Source: Chloroflexota bacterium (GTDB lineage: Bacteria; Chloroflexota; Dehalococcoidia; Lucifugimonadales; UBA3495). From it: a DNA stretch of 15,619 nt. The position numbers and the translations under genes are program-made. Of this stretch, positions 6,390-14,037 are shown in pieces (position 1 is the first letter of the stretch; the number at the start of each line of letters is the position of its first letter). The stretch spans positions 1 through 15,619 of the forward strand of contig JADFPM010000031.1 of the NCBI GenBank assembly GCA_022562335.1. The letters are read 5' to 3'. The notes under the pieces were generated by a model. That model was not told the DNA's origin. It made no database searches and saw only the letters and a list, made by a program, of their open reading frames with translations.

Positions 6390-7415
6390 GTGGACGGGTT
6401 AGACCAGCAAACGGCATCTATCTACGCCCCGATCCAAACCCTGCTGGACCAGGTTGACCAAAAGCTGACCAACCTGACCCAGACCGATGCTCCCTACCTG
6501 GGCCCCCTGCTGGACTACGTGTTGGCCAAGGGCGGCAAGCGCATCCGGCCGGCGGTGACGCTGCTGGCGGCCGGATTTCACGGTGGGAACCCGGAAAATC
6601 CGGTGATCATGGCCAGCGCCGTTGAACTGCTCCACCTGGCGACGTTGATTCATGACGATACGGTGGACAACTCGGACCTGCGCCGCGGGAAAGCCACCGT
6701 CACCAACCTTTGGGGACCCCATGTCGCGGTGCTTTTTGGCGATTACGTCTTCGCCACGGCGGCAACGTTCGTGTGCGACACCGGCAACGTGCGGGTCATA
6801 CGCCGTTTCTCGGAAACCATCATGGACCTGGCCAGCGGTGAGTTGGTGGAATATTTCAACGCCTTTGACGCCCAGCAGGCCAGGGACGTGTACCACGACC
6901 GCATCTATCGGAAGACGGCGTCCCTGTTTTGCACGGCTGCCGAGACCGGCGCGGTGCTGGGCGGCGCTCCCGAAGACGACGTGCAAACCCTTCGGGACTA
7001 CGCCTACAAGATCGGGATGGCTTACCAGATGGTCGACGACCTGTTGGACATTCGCGGCGACGCAGATGCCTTGGGAAAGCCCGTGGGCAACGATCTGCTA
7101 CAAGGGGTGATGACCCTGCCCACCATCATGCTGATGGAACGCTACCCCGACGACAACCCCATCCAGGAACTGTTCAAGGGCCGTGAACCCGCTGGCGTGT
7201 ACCGGCCCGGTGGCCGGGATGTCCCGGACAGCGGGGATGGGCGGGTGACCCGGACCCTGGAGATGATCAACAACTCCACCATAGTTGACGATTGCTACAG
7301 TGTGATCAGGGAATATTGCGACGGCGCCCGGCTGGCGCTGGAGTCCCTGCCCGACTGCGAATCCCGCAGGTCGCTGATGGTGCTGGCCGACTACATCTGG
7401 GAGCGCAGCCACTAG
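6390..7415 (+). CDS. Long-chain trans-polyprenyl diphosphate synthase
   Basis: Extends allylic diphosphates with isopentenyl diphosphate, most likely making the quinone side chain. At 341 residues it is of usual length. Visible motifs are GGKRIRP (48-54), the first Asp-rich motif DDTVD (89-93) followed by LRRGK, and the second, DDLLD (216-220), followed by GKPVGNDLLQG. Position -5 from the first motif is Ala84, a small residue that leaves room for chains beyond C20; this points to the IspB/HepT group rather than farnesyl or geranylgeranyl synthases, though product length cannot be read exactly. The start is taken as GTG at 6390, seven bases after AAGGGGG; TTG at 6387 is also in frame but too close. 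Probably co-transcribed with metG, 12 bases upstream. A Gly/Pro-rich stretch near 270-285 is unusual. Confidence 0.93.
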   Translation: MDGLDQQTASIYAPIQTLLDQVDQKLTNLTQTDAPYLGPLLDYVLAKGGKRIRPAVTLLAAGFHGGNPENPVIMASAVELLHLATLIHDDTVDNSDLRRGKATVTNLWGPHVAVLFGDYVFATAATFVCDTGNVRVIRRFSETIMDLASGELVEYFNAFDAQQARDVYHDRIYRKTASLFCTAAETGAVLGGAPEDDVQTLRDYAYKIGMAYQMVDDLLDIRGDADALGKPVGNDLLQGVMTLPTIMLMERYPDDNPIQELFKGREPAGVYRPGGRDVPDSGDGRVTRTLEMINNSTIVDDCYSVIREYCDGARLALESLPDCESRRSLMVLADYIWERSH

Positions 7416-7419
7416 GCTC

Positions 7420-7442
7420 GCCTGACACGGGCGTGCTCAGGC
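7420..7442. terminator. Hairpin between converging genes, possible terminator
   Basis: GCCTGACAC, loop GGGC, GTG-C-TCAGGC: nine pairs with one bulged C, just after the prenyl synthase stop and before the end of the opposing ABC-F gene. No T-run follows on either strand, so any terminator role is weak or factor-assisted. A second G-rich/C-rich pair (7475-7495) overlaps the ABC-F stop. Confidence 0.35.
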
Positions 7443-7484
7443 ATGGCGCCCAACGAGCCGATCACAATGGCTTAGGGGGATGAG

Positions 7485-9374
7485 CTAGCCTCCCCACTCC
7501 TTCAACCTCTGCTCCAGTTCAGCTTGGGTTTCGTCGTATTCCTGGCCCAACCTGGCTACTGCCACCAGGTCTTGCTCCTGGGACGCCGTCTCCAACTGGC
7601 CCTCCAGTTCAGCCATCCGCGCTTCGAGTTTGGCGATGGCCTGAAGCATCAGTTCCTCTCTCATGGGGTTGGGCCGCGACGTCTTTTTTGATGAGTTTGA
7701 TTCCCGGGGCGCCCGCCGGGCAGGCCGCGAATCCTCGTGCTGCGAGGTCTCTTTCGCGGCCTCGGACTGGGACTCGATCCATTCCGCGAAGGTGCCCCGG
7801 AACGGCGTGACCGTTCCCCGGCCTACCACCCAAAGTGATTCGGCCAGCAAAGAGACGAAATGGCGGTCGTGGGACACCAATAATATGGTCCCGTCGTATC
7901 CCAACAGCACCTGTTCCAATGCTTCCCGGCTTGGGATGTCGAAATGGGTGGTGGGTTCGTCCAGGATCAATAGATTGGGCTTGGTGGTCATCAAACAGGC
8001 CAGGGCCAGCCTGCTGCGTTCTCCGCCGCTGCAGGAACCGACCTGTTTGAAAACGTCCTCTCCCTGAAACAAAAAATGCGCCAGGTAGGACCGGGCCTCT
8101 CCAAAGGGCATGTTCCTTACGTCCAGGAACGCTTCCAGAACCGTGGAGTCATCGGGAAGGTCCTCGAGGCCCTGGCGGTAATAGCCGACCGTTACGTTGT
8201 GGCCCAGGTCCACCGAGCCGCCCAATGGCGGAGTAAGGCCCAAGATGGTCTTGATCAACGTCGTCTTGCCCACGCCGTTGTCGCCGATCAGGGCGGTGCG
8301 GGAACCTCGCTCCAATTTCAGGTCGGGGACCGACAGCAACCGGGTCTGCGTCTCGCCCTCTACAAATCCCACCTCCAACCCCCGGGTGCTCAGGACCACC
8401 TGGCCGGTGCGGGAGGCGGAAAGGCCGCCGATGGCGATCGCGGTGTCCCTTTCCGGCCGCTGTACTCTCTCCAGCCGTTGCAGCCGCGTCTCTCGTCCCC
8501 GGGCTTGCATGGCCTTTTGCCCGGCCCGGTACCGGCGAATGAACGCCTCTTCTTTAGCGATGTATTCCTGCTGCTGCTTGTATTCCTGCGCTTGGCGGCG
8601 GATCCGCTCCTCTCTCAATTCCCTATAGGCGGCGTATTTGCCGGGAAAGGTTTCCAGCCTTCCGTGGTCCAGTTCCCAAACTTGATCTATGGTCCGTTCC
8701 AGGAAGTAACGGTCGTGGGAAACCACCACCACCGCCGAGGGGATCTTATCCAGAAAGCCCTCCAACCAGGTCACGCCATTCAGATCCAGGTGGTTGGTCG
8801 GCTCGTCCAGAACCAGAAGGTCGGGCCGGCTCAACAGGGCACAGGCCAGAGCGGCACGGGTCCTCTCTCCCCCGCTGGCCGACGATGACGGGGTTTCCAG
8901 CACCTCGCGGCCCAGGCCCAGGGCCTCCGCCATTCGTTCCATGTCGTTTTCGTAGGTATACCCACCCAGGGCTTCATATTCGCTTAATTGGGTGGCGTAC
9001 CGTTCTTCCACCTCCGCCTGATCGCGGTTGCCATCGCCGTTGGCCGCCCGCTCCAGTTCCAGGGCGCTGGCCTCCAGGCCCTGCTCCAATGAGCGCAGCC
9101 GGTGGAATGCTTCGGCGATCTCGTCATTAAGCGTGCCGTCCGACGGGGTGGGGGCCTGGGATACGTAACCCACCCGCAGTCCCCGGGACCATTGCACCCG
9201 GCCGGCATTGGGTTCCAGCTCTTTGACGATGACCCTCAGCAACGACGTTTTGCCGCCGCCGTTGGGGCCGACGATGCCGATGCGGGCGTGTTCGTGGATG
9301 TCCAGGTTGAGATTTTCAAAGATCAAGTCAGTGCCGTAGCTTACTGACAGGTCAGAGGCCGATACCAGTGGCAT
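7485..9374 (-). CDS. ABC-F family ATPase (ribosome-associated type)
   Basis: Two ATPase cassettes in one chain with no membrane segments, the ABC-F layout. Members act on the ribosome in translation or antibiotic protection rather than in transport. Cassette 1: Walker A GPNGGGKT (36-43), signature SASGGERTRAAL (165-176), Walker B with DEPTNHLD (190-197). Cassette 2: GDNGVGKT (364-371), CSGGERSRLAL (448-458), DEPTTHFD (472-479), where Asn is Thr and Leu is Phe. The interdomain linker (about 245-320) is strongly basic and helical (RRYRAGQKAMQARGRETRL). The C-terminus has a basic low-complexity tether (about 540-570) and then a coiled coil (574-629), as in Uup and YdiF-like proteins; the exact subgroup is not clear. 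SD AAGGAG lies 13 bases before the ATG. The 182-base spacer to the amidohydrolase shows no convincing gene. Confidence 0.93.
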   Translation of the reverse strand: MPLVSASDLSVSYGTDLIFENLNLDIHEHARIGIVGPNGGGKTSLLRVIVKELEPNAGRVQWSRGLRVGYVSQAPTPSDGTLNDEIAEAFHRLRSLEQGLEASALELERAANGDGNRDQAEVEERYATQLSEYEALGGYTYENDMERMAEALGLGREVLETPSSSASGGERTRAALACALLSRPDLLVLDEPTNHLDLNGVTWLEGFLDKIPSAVVVVSHDRYFLERTIDQVWELDHGRLETFPGKYAAYRELREERIRRQAQEYKQQQEYIAKEEAFIRRYRAGQKAMQARGRETRLQRLERVQRPERDTAIAIGGLSASRTGQVVLSTRGLEVGFVEGETQTRLLSVPDLKLERGSRTALIGDNGVGKTTLIKTILGLTPPLGGSVDLGHNVTVGYYRQGLEDLPDDSTVLEAFLDVRNMPFGEARSYLAHFLFQGEDVFKQVGSCSGGERSRLALACLMTTKPNLLILDEPTTHFDIPSREALEQVLLGYDGTILLVSHDRHFVSLLAESLWVVGRGTVTPFRGTFAEWIESQSEAAKETSQHEDSRPARRAPRESNSSKKTSRPNPMREELMLQAIAKLEARMAELEGQLETASQEQDLVAVARLGQEYDETQAELEQRLKEWGG

Positions 9375-9556
9375 GTAGCCTTGGGTTCTCCTTTTTGTTA
9401 CTTAGAAAGAGGCCGGGATCGTATGCCGAGGGAAGAATTCTTGGTTTACCTCGAGACGGTCCACCAAAATAGTAACGCCGGGCGCCGCGCCGTGTCCACT
9501 AAGCCACCGGCCGGGCTGATGCCAACATCCGGCCCTGACACTGGGGTATCTCGGCT

Positions 9557-11161
9557 TCACCTCTCCCAGACGACCCGGCCGCCAATGATGGTGATCACCG
9601 GCCGGATGTTCGCCAGGTCTGGCGCCCCCACCTCGAAGGGGTCCTGGTCCAGCAGGACCAGGTCGGCCAGCTTTCCCGTCTCTATATTCCCTTTTTGGCG
9701 CTGGGTCCCTTCGGACCATGCCCCGGCCTGGGTATACATGTTCAATGCCTCTTGGACGGTGACTTGTTGCGAGACCTGCCGGGCATCGATGGGATCGTCT
9801 TCTTGACGGGGCGGGACTTTCGCGCCGGAACGGGTCGTGCGGGTGACCGCCGCATAGATCGCGGGCCACGGATTTGGGTCGGTTGCCGGACCATCGGACC
9901 CAAAGGCCACGGAAACCCCGGCTCGCGCCAGCTCCCCCACGGGATATAGGTGGGGCAGCAGCGACGGTTCGACGCGCGCATTGTATTCGTCGCCGTGCCA
10001 GTAGATAAGCCCTGGCTGGGTGACCACCGATGCGCCGGACCGCCCCACCAGGCCGGCTAGATCAGGAGGACATTCGGCGCAGTGCTCGATACGGTCCCCC
10101 GCTCCGCCGGAAGGAAGGGTGGACCGTTCTGATCCAATGACCTGGGCCGCCGCGGCGACAGCTTCCTGCTCCACCGCGTGGATGGCCACCGGGAATCCCG
10201 CGCCGTGGGCCGTCGCCACCAAATCCCTCAGCCCGTCGACGCCGGGCGCCATCGTTCCCGTGGTGAAGGTGAGCATGATCTTGGCATGGCCCAAACGCAG
10301 CCGCATGTCTCCTGATCCCCAGGTCAACCCGGCCCGCTGGAAATCGCCGAGTTGGGAAGCCCCGGCCATCATCGTCACTCGGCAGGCCAGCGATCCCTTC
10401 TCTTGCAGTTGGGTAAAGGTTTGCCAGCGGTCCAAGTCATTGCCGGGTCCGGCGTCTTGCACGGAAGTGATGCCGCAGGTCAGCAATTCCCCGTTCAGGG
10501 TTTCGATCCCCCGATGAAATTCGGCGGGACTTCGGGTAACCCCCAGGCGCTGGCGCAAGAAACCAGACATCTCCAAAAGCAACCCGGTGGGTTCTCCGGT
10601 TGCCTGGTCCCGTTGTATGACACCGTCCACCGGGTCCTCGGTGTCCCGGTTGATACCCGCCAGTTCCAGGCCCCGGCTATTGAGCACGGTGGCGTGGCCG
10701 CTGCGGTGGTCCAGCCGTACCGGATGGTGAGGGGTTGCCGGGTCCAGGTCCCATCGGGTGGGGTGGCGGTCCTCGGAAAAGGCTGCGTCGTCGTAGCCGA
10801 ATCCTCGTACCCACTCGCCCTGAGGAGTGCCGCCGGCCTCTTTTTGCAGGATCTGCTGGAGCTGGCGTATCGATGACACCGAAGTGGGACCGCAGTCCAA
10901 TCCCCCCAGCGCCGCCGCCATGGCCAGGACGTGGCAGTGGGAGTCCACCATGCCTGGTATCAGAGTCATGCCGGCGCAGTCGATGGACCGGGCGCCGGGC
11001 CCGGCCAGAGCGGAGATATGCGAATTGCCGCCAATGGCGATGATCGTGTCACCGGCCACGGCCACTGCCTGGGCATGACAAAGCCCGGATTCCCGTCCCA
11101 TCGTGGGGGTGAGAACCCGGGCGTTCAATAACACCAGGTTGGCATGAGCGGTGTTGGCCAA
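9557..11161 (-). CDS. Amidohydrolase family 3 protein (YtcJ-like metal hydrolase)
   Basis: A cytosolic metal-dependent hydrolase of the amidohydrolase superfamily, 534 residues, the usual length for YtcJ/NfdA-like members. After an N-terminal beta-sandwich portion (ANLVLLNARVLT) comes PGMVDSHCH with the metal ligands His75 and His77. Candidate further ligands are Lys294 (GHAKIMLTFTTG, a possible carbamylated lysine), His328 (AIHAVEQEAV), His360 (IEHCAE) and Asp423 (FGSDGPATDPNPW). The end, GKLADLVLLDQDPF...GGRVVWER, is typical of the fold. Relatives hydrolyse formamides, imides and aryl amides, so substrate cannot be read from sequence. The start is TTG at 11161 with AAGGGGA upstream; a GTG at codon 10 is the alternative. 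It lies 27 bases after the VOC gene and is likely co-transcribed with it. Confidence 0.92.
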   Translation of the reverse strand: MANTAHANLVLLNARVLTPTMGRESGLCHAQAVAVAGDTIIAIGGNSHISALAGPGARSIDCAGMTLIPGMVDSHCHVLAMAAALGGLDCGPTSVSSIRQLQQILQKEAGGTPQGEWVRGFGYDDAAFSEDRHPTRWDLDPATPHHPVRLDHRSGHATVLNSRGLELAGINRDTEDPVDGVIQRDQATGEPTGLLLEMSGFLRQRLGVTRSPAEFHRGIETLNGELLTCGITSVQDAGPGNDLDRWQTFTQLQEKGSLACRVTMMAGASQLGDFQRAGLTWGSGDMRLRLGHAKIMLTFTTGTMAPGVDGLRDLVATAHGAGFPVAIHAVEQEAVAAAAQVIGSERSTLPSGGAGDRIEHCAECPPDLAGLVGRSGASVVTQPGLIYWHGDEYNARVEPSLLPHLYPVGELARAGVSVAFGSDGPATDPNPWPAIYAAVTRTTRSGAKVPPRQEDDPIDARQVSQQVTVQEALNMYTQAGAWSEGTQRQKGNIETGKLADLVLLDQDPFEVGAPDLANIRPVITIIGGRVVWER

Positions 11162-11188
11162 ATCTACCGGTCCCCTTCGGGAGGGTTG

Positions 11189-11719
11189 CTAGCTGGATTC
11201 GATGAGCCTGGCGCGCTCCATATCTTCCAACAATGCCGGCACCGGGTCCTTGTCCTGGAACACATTGGGATTGGCGTAGTCAGGCGCGTGCCCGGTGGGG
11301 TTGTGTATCCAAACCGAGGCTTCCAGGGCGATGCCGTTGTAGTCTTGGAAGTAGATGGAGTGGATGAACTTGTGGTCTATGACCGGGGTCACTTCCACTC
11401 CCGCTTTTTCCAGCCGGGCTTGCAGCTCCAGCAGTTCCTCTTCCGTCTCCACGTCAAAGGAAACGTGGTCGAATTGCAACCTGCCCGTGGCGGGCTGGCC
11501 CGCGGGCTTGTGGAACTCCTCCACCATCCCCGGCCACTCGAAGAAGGCAATGGTGCTGTTGGGACCCGTTTCAAAGAAATAGTGGCGGTAGGGGTACCCG
11601 CCTGGGGTGTTTCCTATAGCCCCAACCAGGGGCATGCCCAGAACGTCCCGGTAAAAGCGGACGGTCTTCTCCATGTCGTTGGTTACCATTGCCAGGTGGT
11701 TGATGCCTCTGAAATTCAT
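11189..11719 (-). CDS. VOC-fold metalloenzyme (glyoxalase/extradiol dioxygenase superfamily)
   Basis: 176 residues making two beta-alpha-beta-beta-beta modules. The start chosen is the ATG at 11719-11717 with AGGAG five bases before it; an in-frame ATG at 11767 has no such site. Module 1 is INHLAMVTNDMEKTVRFYRDVLGM; module 2 is FDHVSFDVETEEELLELQARLEKAGV...IYFQDYNGIALEAS. His8, Glu61 (FFEWPG), His85 and Glu133 fall where the superfamily binds its divalent metal, so it is probably an active lyase, isomerase or dioxygenase and not a mere binding protein. The substrate is unknown. The last 40 residues (proline- and asparagine-containing) extend past the core fold. It is divergent from marR and heads a unit with the amidohydrolase. 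Confidence 0.9.
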   Translation of the reverse strand: MNFRGINHLAMVTNDMEKTVRFYRDVLGMPLVGAIGNTPGGYPYRHYFFETGPNSTIAFFEWPGMVEEFHKPAGQPATGRLQFDHVSFDVETEEELLELQARLEKAGVEVTPVIDHKFIHSIYFQDYNGIALEASVWIHNPTGHAPDYANPNVFQDKDPVPALLEDMERARLIESS

Positions 11720-11855
11720 CTCTTCTCCTAAAGGGCCATCATGAAATGAGCGATGCGGCCCGTGCATGTCATGAAATACGTTGTTTCTTGGTCTGATCCG
11801 GTTGCACCATTCTACACCATGGGCGGTCTATCATCCTCCTACATCCCCAGTGGCT

Positions 11856-11877
11856 ATTTGTTGTGCATGCAACAAAT
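11856..11877. promoter_or_regulatory. MarR operator O1
   Basis: ATTTGTTG-TGCATG-CAACAAAT: eight-base perfect arms around a six-base centre, typical in size for a MarR dimer. It covers the minus-35 area of the rightward promoter and part of the minus-10 of the leftward one. Confidence 0.75.
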
Positions 11878-11888
11878 TAGCATATAAT
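11861..11888 (+). promoter_or_regulatory. Candidate marR promoter
   Basis: A perfect TATAAT (11883-11888) with TTGTGC (11861-11866) 16 bases upstream. Transcription would begin near 11895, inside operator O2, and give a 5' leader of about 45 bases before marR. Confidence 0.6.
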
Positions 11889-11902
11889 AGTTGTATTGTC
11901 AA
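11874..11902 (-). promoter_or_regulatory. Candidate VOC-amidohydrolase promoter
   Basis: A perfect TTGACA (11902-11897), a 17-base spacer and TAATTT (11879-11874) preceded by TGC, an extended minus-10. It overlaps the rightward promoter back to back. The minus-35 lies in O2 and the minus-10 runs into O1. Confidence 0.5.
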
Positions 11903-11906
11903 CAAT
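11887..11906. promoter_or_regulatory. MarR operator O2
   Basis: ATAGTTG-TATTGT-CAACAAT has the same GTTG-N6-CAAC core and spacing as O1, with one arm mismatch. Its centre (11896.5) is exactly 30 bp from that of O1 (11866.5), near three helical turns, so two dimers could sit on the same face of the DNA. Confidence 0.65.
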
Positions 11907-11940
11907 TGTGATAGAAACTGATTTCAGGTAAAATCCCGTC

Positions 11941-12408
11941 ATGACGCCGGAGCTAGATGAAGCGCGATTGGCGGTGTGGCGAAGATTTCTAGAAGCCCAC
12001 GCCACGGTGATCCGCAAGTTGGAACGCGACTTGATGGACCAGGCGGGGGTGCCCCTCTCTTGGTACGATGTGCTGGTTCACCTTTCCGAGGCGCCGGCGG
12101 GAAGCCTGCGCCATCAGGTCCTGGCCGATTCTCTGCTGCTCAGCCGCAGCGGGGTCACCCGTTTGGTGGACCGGATGGTGGACGCGGGCCTGGTGTGCCG
12201 GGAGGCGTCGGCGGAGGACCGGCGGGTCTCCTACGTGGTTTTGACCGAAAAGGGGCGGGATACGTTGGACCGGGCCGGTCCCGGCCATATTCACAGCGTG
12301 GTTGAGCATTTCGCCCGGCACCTTCGGGGGCCGGAGACCGCCGCGCTTGACTCGTTTTTCACCCGCTTGTTGGAAGAAGACCCGCCCGCCGGCGGCGAGG
12401 AGCGGTAA
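11941..12408 (+). CDS. MarR-family transcriptional regulator
   Basis: A 155-residue winged-helix protein with MarR length and layout: N-terminal dimerisation helix, then LSWYDVLVHLSEAP, recognition region LADSLLLSRSGVTRLVDRMVDAGLV (about 61-85), wing EASAEDRRVSYVVLTEKG (88-105, with the DRR motif), and a C-terminal helix for dimerisation. Such proteins usually repress their own and neighbouring genes until a phenolic, oxidant or other small ligand binds. No cysteine pattern of the OhrR type is seen; the single Cys is residue 86, near the wing. Two matching palindromes upstream suggest self-control plus control of the divergent VOC unit. The SD (AGGT) is weak. The gene ends four bases before the HAD gene, so they share a transcript. 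Confidence 0.94.
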   Translation: MTPELDEARLAVWRRFLEAHATVIRKLERDLMDQAGVPLSWYDVLVHLSEAPAGSLRHQVLADSLLLSRSGVTRLVDRMVDAGLVCREASAEDRRVSYVVLTEKGRDTLDRAGPGHIHSVVEHFARHLRGPETAALDSFFTRLLEEDPPAGGEER

Positions 12409-12412
12409 CCTG

Positions 12413-13066
12413 ATGATTCCGGGTGATGGTTTGAAAGCGATAGTCTTCGACTGGGACCTCACCCTCTGGAATAGCTGGGACACTCACTTAGAATTGTTGC
12501 GCCAGACCGCCGACGCGTTGCGGGCTTCCCAGCCGGAAGCCACCGATGTGGCAGAGCGGTATTCCATGCCATTTTTGCAGCACCTGGAATGGTTCTTCCC
12601 CGGCGATCAGCGGCGGGTGGTTGACACGTACATGGGGTTTTACCAGAGCATTGTCACCGAAATGCCCAACCTATACCCCGGCGTCGCCGAAACCCTGGGA
12701 AGTTTGAAGGAGTGCGGATACCGGTTGGCGGTCTTTTCCGATAAACGCCAGGCCTTTGGAGATGCCGAGTTGGCGCAGACGGGCATCGGCGGCCTGATCG
12801 ACCATTCCCTGTTCCTGGTCGACGGCAGACCGTACAAGCCAGATCCACTGGGATTGTTGCAGGTGCTTGATGCCCTGGAAGTTGCCCCGGACCAGGCGCT
12901 ATACGTTGGCGACACCGGTGACGATATGGAATGCGCCCACCGGGCCGGGGTCAGCAGCGGAGCGGCGCTGTGGGGGGCTTTGAACCGGGAGAAGGTGCTG
13001 GCGGCCGGGCCCAGGTTCCTCTGGGAAAGCCCAGCCCAATTAGTGGAATCGCTGGGGCAAAGATGA
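12413..13066 (+). CDS. HAD-superfamily hydrolase (phosphoglycolate phosphatase-like)
   Basis: A 217-residue phosphatase of subfamily IA. Motif I is FDWDLTLW with nucleophile Asp13 and acid/base Asp15. Motif II is Ser109 (VFSDKRQ), motif III Lys142 (YKPDP), motif IV VGDTGDDME with Asp167 and Asp170/171. A helical cap lies at about 20-85. The substrate is unknown: a Gph- or PpaX-like role is the default, but the marR context would also suit removal of phosphate from a toxic intermediate. The start is the ATG at 12413 with GAGGAG ten bases upstream; the open frame reaching 12302 overlaps marR and is not used. Only four bases separate it from marR, a two-gene operon. Confidence 0.93.
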   Translation: MIPGDGLKAIVFDWDLTLWNSWDTHLELLRQTADALRASQPEATDVAERYSMPFLQHLEWFFPGDQRRVVDTYMGFYQSIVTEMPNLYPGVAETLGSLKECGYRLAVFSDKRQAFGDAELAQTGIGGLIDHSLFLVDGRPYKPDPLGLLQVLDALEVAPDQALYVGDTGDDMECAHRAGVSSGAALWGALNREKVLAAGPRFLWESPAQLVESLGQR

Positions 13067-13078
13067 CCCGGTTTTTTT
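13052..13078 (+). terminator. Weak intrinsic terminator at the end of the HAD gene
   Basis: CTGGG...CCCGG (five pairs, one G-U) closes a loop that includes the HAD stop codon and is followed by seven T residues (13072-13078). The stem is short, but it lies in the right place between converging genes that are only 15 bases apart. Confidence 0.4.
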
Positions 13079-13081
13079 GGG

Positions 13082-13981
13082 CTAAGCAGGTGTTGCGCTT
13101 TGGGCGGCGGCGTGCTGCTCGCCGGCGTGGTAGGAGCTTCGCACCAGGGGGCCTGAGGCGACGTGTTTGAAGCCCATGGCTTGGCCGGCTTCTTTTAGCT
13201 GGTCAAACTCGGCCGGGGTGTAGAACCGGTCGATGGGCAGGTGTTTTCTAGAGGGACGAAGGTACTGTCCAATGGTGAGCAGGTCGCAGTCGACGCGGCG
13301 AAGGTCGGCCATGGTTTCCAACAGTTCGTCCTGGCGTTCCCCCATTCCGACGATGATCCCCGATTTGGTGACGGTACCCGGCGCCATCTCTTTCGCCTTG
13401 GCCAACAGCTCCAGAGACATCTGGTAATCGCCCTTGGGCCGGACCTTTTTAAACACCCGGCTCACCGATTCGATGTTGTGGTTAAGGACGTCGGGCCCGG
13501 CGTCCATCACCTTCCGCAGCGCGGGCCACGATCCGGCGAAATCCGGTATCAAAACCTCCACCTTGCAGGCGGGGGCCTCCTGGCGGATCTTCTTGATGCA
13601 GGAGGCGAAGATGAACGCCCCGCCGTCGGCCAGTTCGTCGCGGTTGACCGACGTGATCACGCAATAATCCAGGCCGATCTCTTTCACCGTCTTGGCCAGG
13701 CGGGCGGGCTCCTGCAGGTCGATGCCGGTGGGACGGCCGGTGGTGACGGCGCAATACAGGCAGGCCCGGGTGCAGATGTCACCCAGGATCATAAAGGTGG
13801 CGGTGCCCTGGTCCCAACACTCGCCGATGTTGGGGCAATGGGCCTCTTCGCACACCGTGTGAAGCGACTGTTCCCGCATCAGGTTCTTGAGCTCGATGTA
13901 ACGAGGGCTGCCCGGCGCGCGGACCTTCAACCATTCCGGCAGACGGGGCCTGAGGGCTGTGTTGTTGTCTTGTTGTGTCAT
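13082..13981 (-). CDS. lipA: Lipoyl synthase (radical SAM)
   Basis: Inserts two sulfurs into protein-bound octanoyl groups to make lipoate for the 2-oxoacid dehydrogenase complexes and glycine cleavage. At 299 residues it has family length. Auxiliary cluster ligands are Cys44, Cys49 and Cys55 (CEEAHCPNIGEC); the radical-SAM cluster is at Cys70, Cys74 and Cys77 (CTRACLYC). The closing RSSYHA motif (281-286) supplies the serine ligand of the auxiliary cluster. Other family blocks are VITSVNRDELADGGA, LNHNIESV and TIGQYLRPS. The start is the ATG at 13981; the ribosome site is poor (AAAGG). No lipB lies in the window. It follows gmk by 56 bases and may share its transcript. Confidence 0.97.
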   Translation of the reverse strand: MTQQDNNTALRPRLPEWLKVRAPGSPRYIELKNLMREQSLHTVCEEAHCPNIGECWDQGTATFMILGDICTRACLYCAVTTGRPTGIDLQEPARLAKTVKEIGLDYCVITSVNRDELADGGAFIFASCIKKIRQEAPACKVEVLIPDFAGSWPALRKVMDAGPDVLNHNIESVSRVFKKVRPKGDYQMSLELLAKAKEMAPGTVTKSGIIVGMGERQDELLETMADLRRVDCDLLTIGQYLRPSRKHLPIDRFYTPAEFDQLKEAGQAMGFKHVASGPLVRSSYHAGEQHAAAQSATPA

Positions 13982-14008
13982 GGATGGGTTAGGCCTTTGG
14001 AGCTATTC

Positions 14009-14036
14009 GCTGACTGCTGAAAGCTGACCGCTAACG
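14009..14036. repeat. Four tandem 7-base units (GCTGANN-like)
   Basis: gctgact, gctgaaa, gctgacc, gctaacg read in register without gaps and end one base before the gmk stop codon. This short repeat fills half of the gmk-lipA spacer. It may be a fragment of a dispersed simple repeat. I see no promoter or hairpin function in it. Confidence 0.6.
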
Positions 14037-14037
14037 A

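Noticed and set aside
8076..8888. A 270-codon plus-strand ORF opposite the ABC-F gene
   Set aside because: It is antisense to a protein with complete Walker and signature motifs and shows no domain of its own.
9402..9556. A possible small gene or tRNA-like sequence in the ABC-F/amidohydrolase spacer
   Set aside because: The open frame there belongs to a shadow of the amidohydrolase, no ATG with a ribosome site is present, and the tRNA-like GGTGGCTTAGTGG does not extend into a cloverleaf.
11720..11767. An upstream in-frame start for the VOC gene
   Set aside because: No ribosome site precedes it, whereas AGGAG lies five bases before the ATG at 11719, and the VOC fold begins right there.
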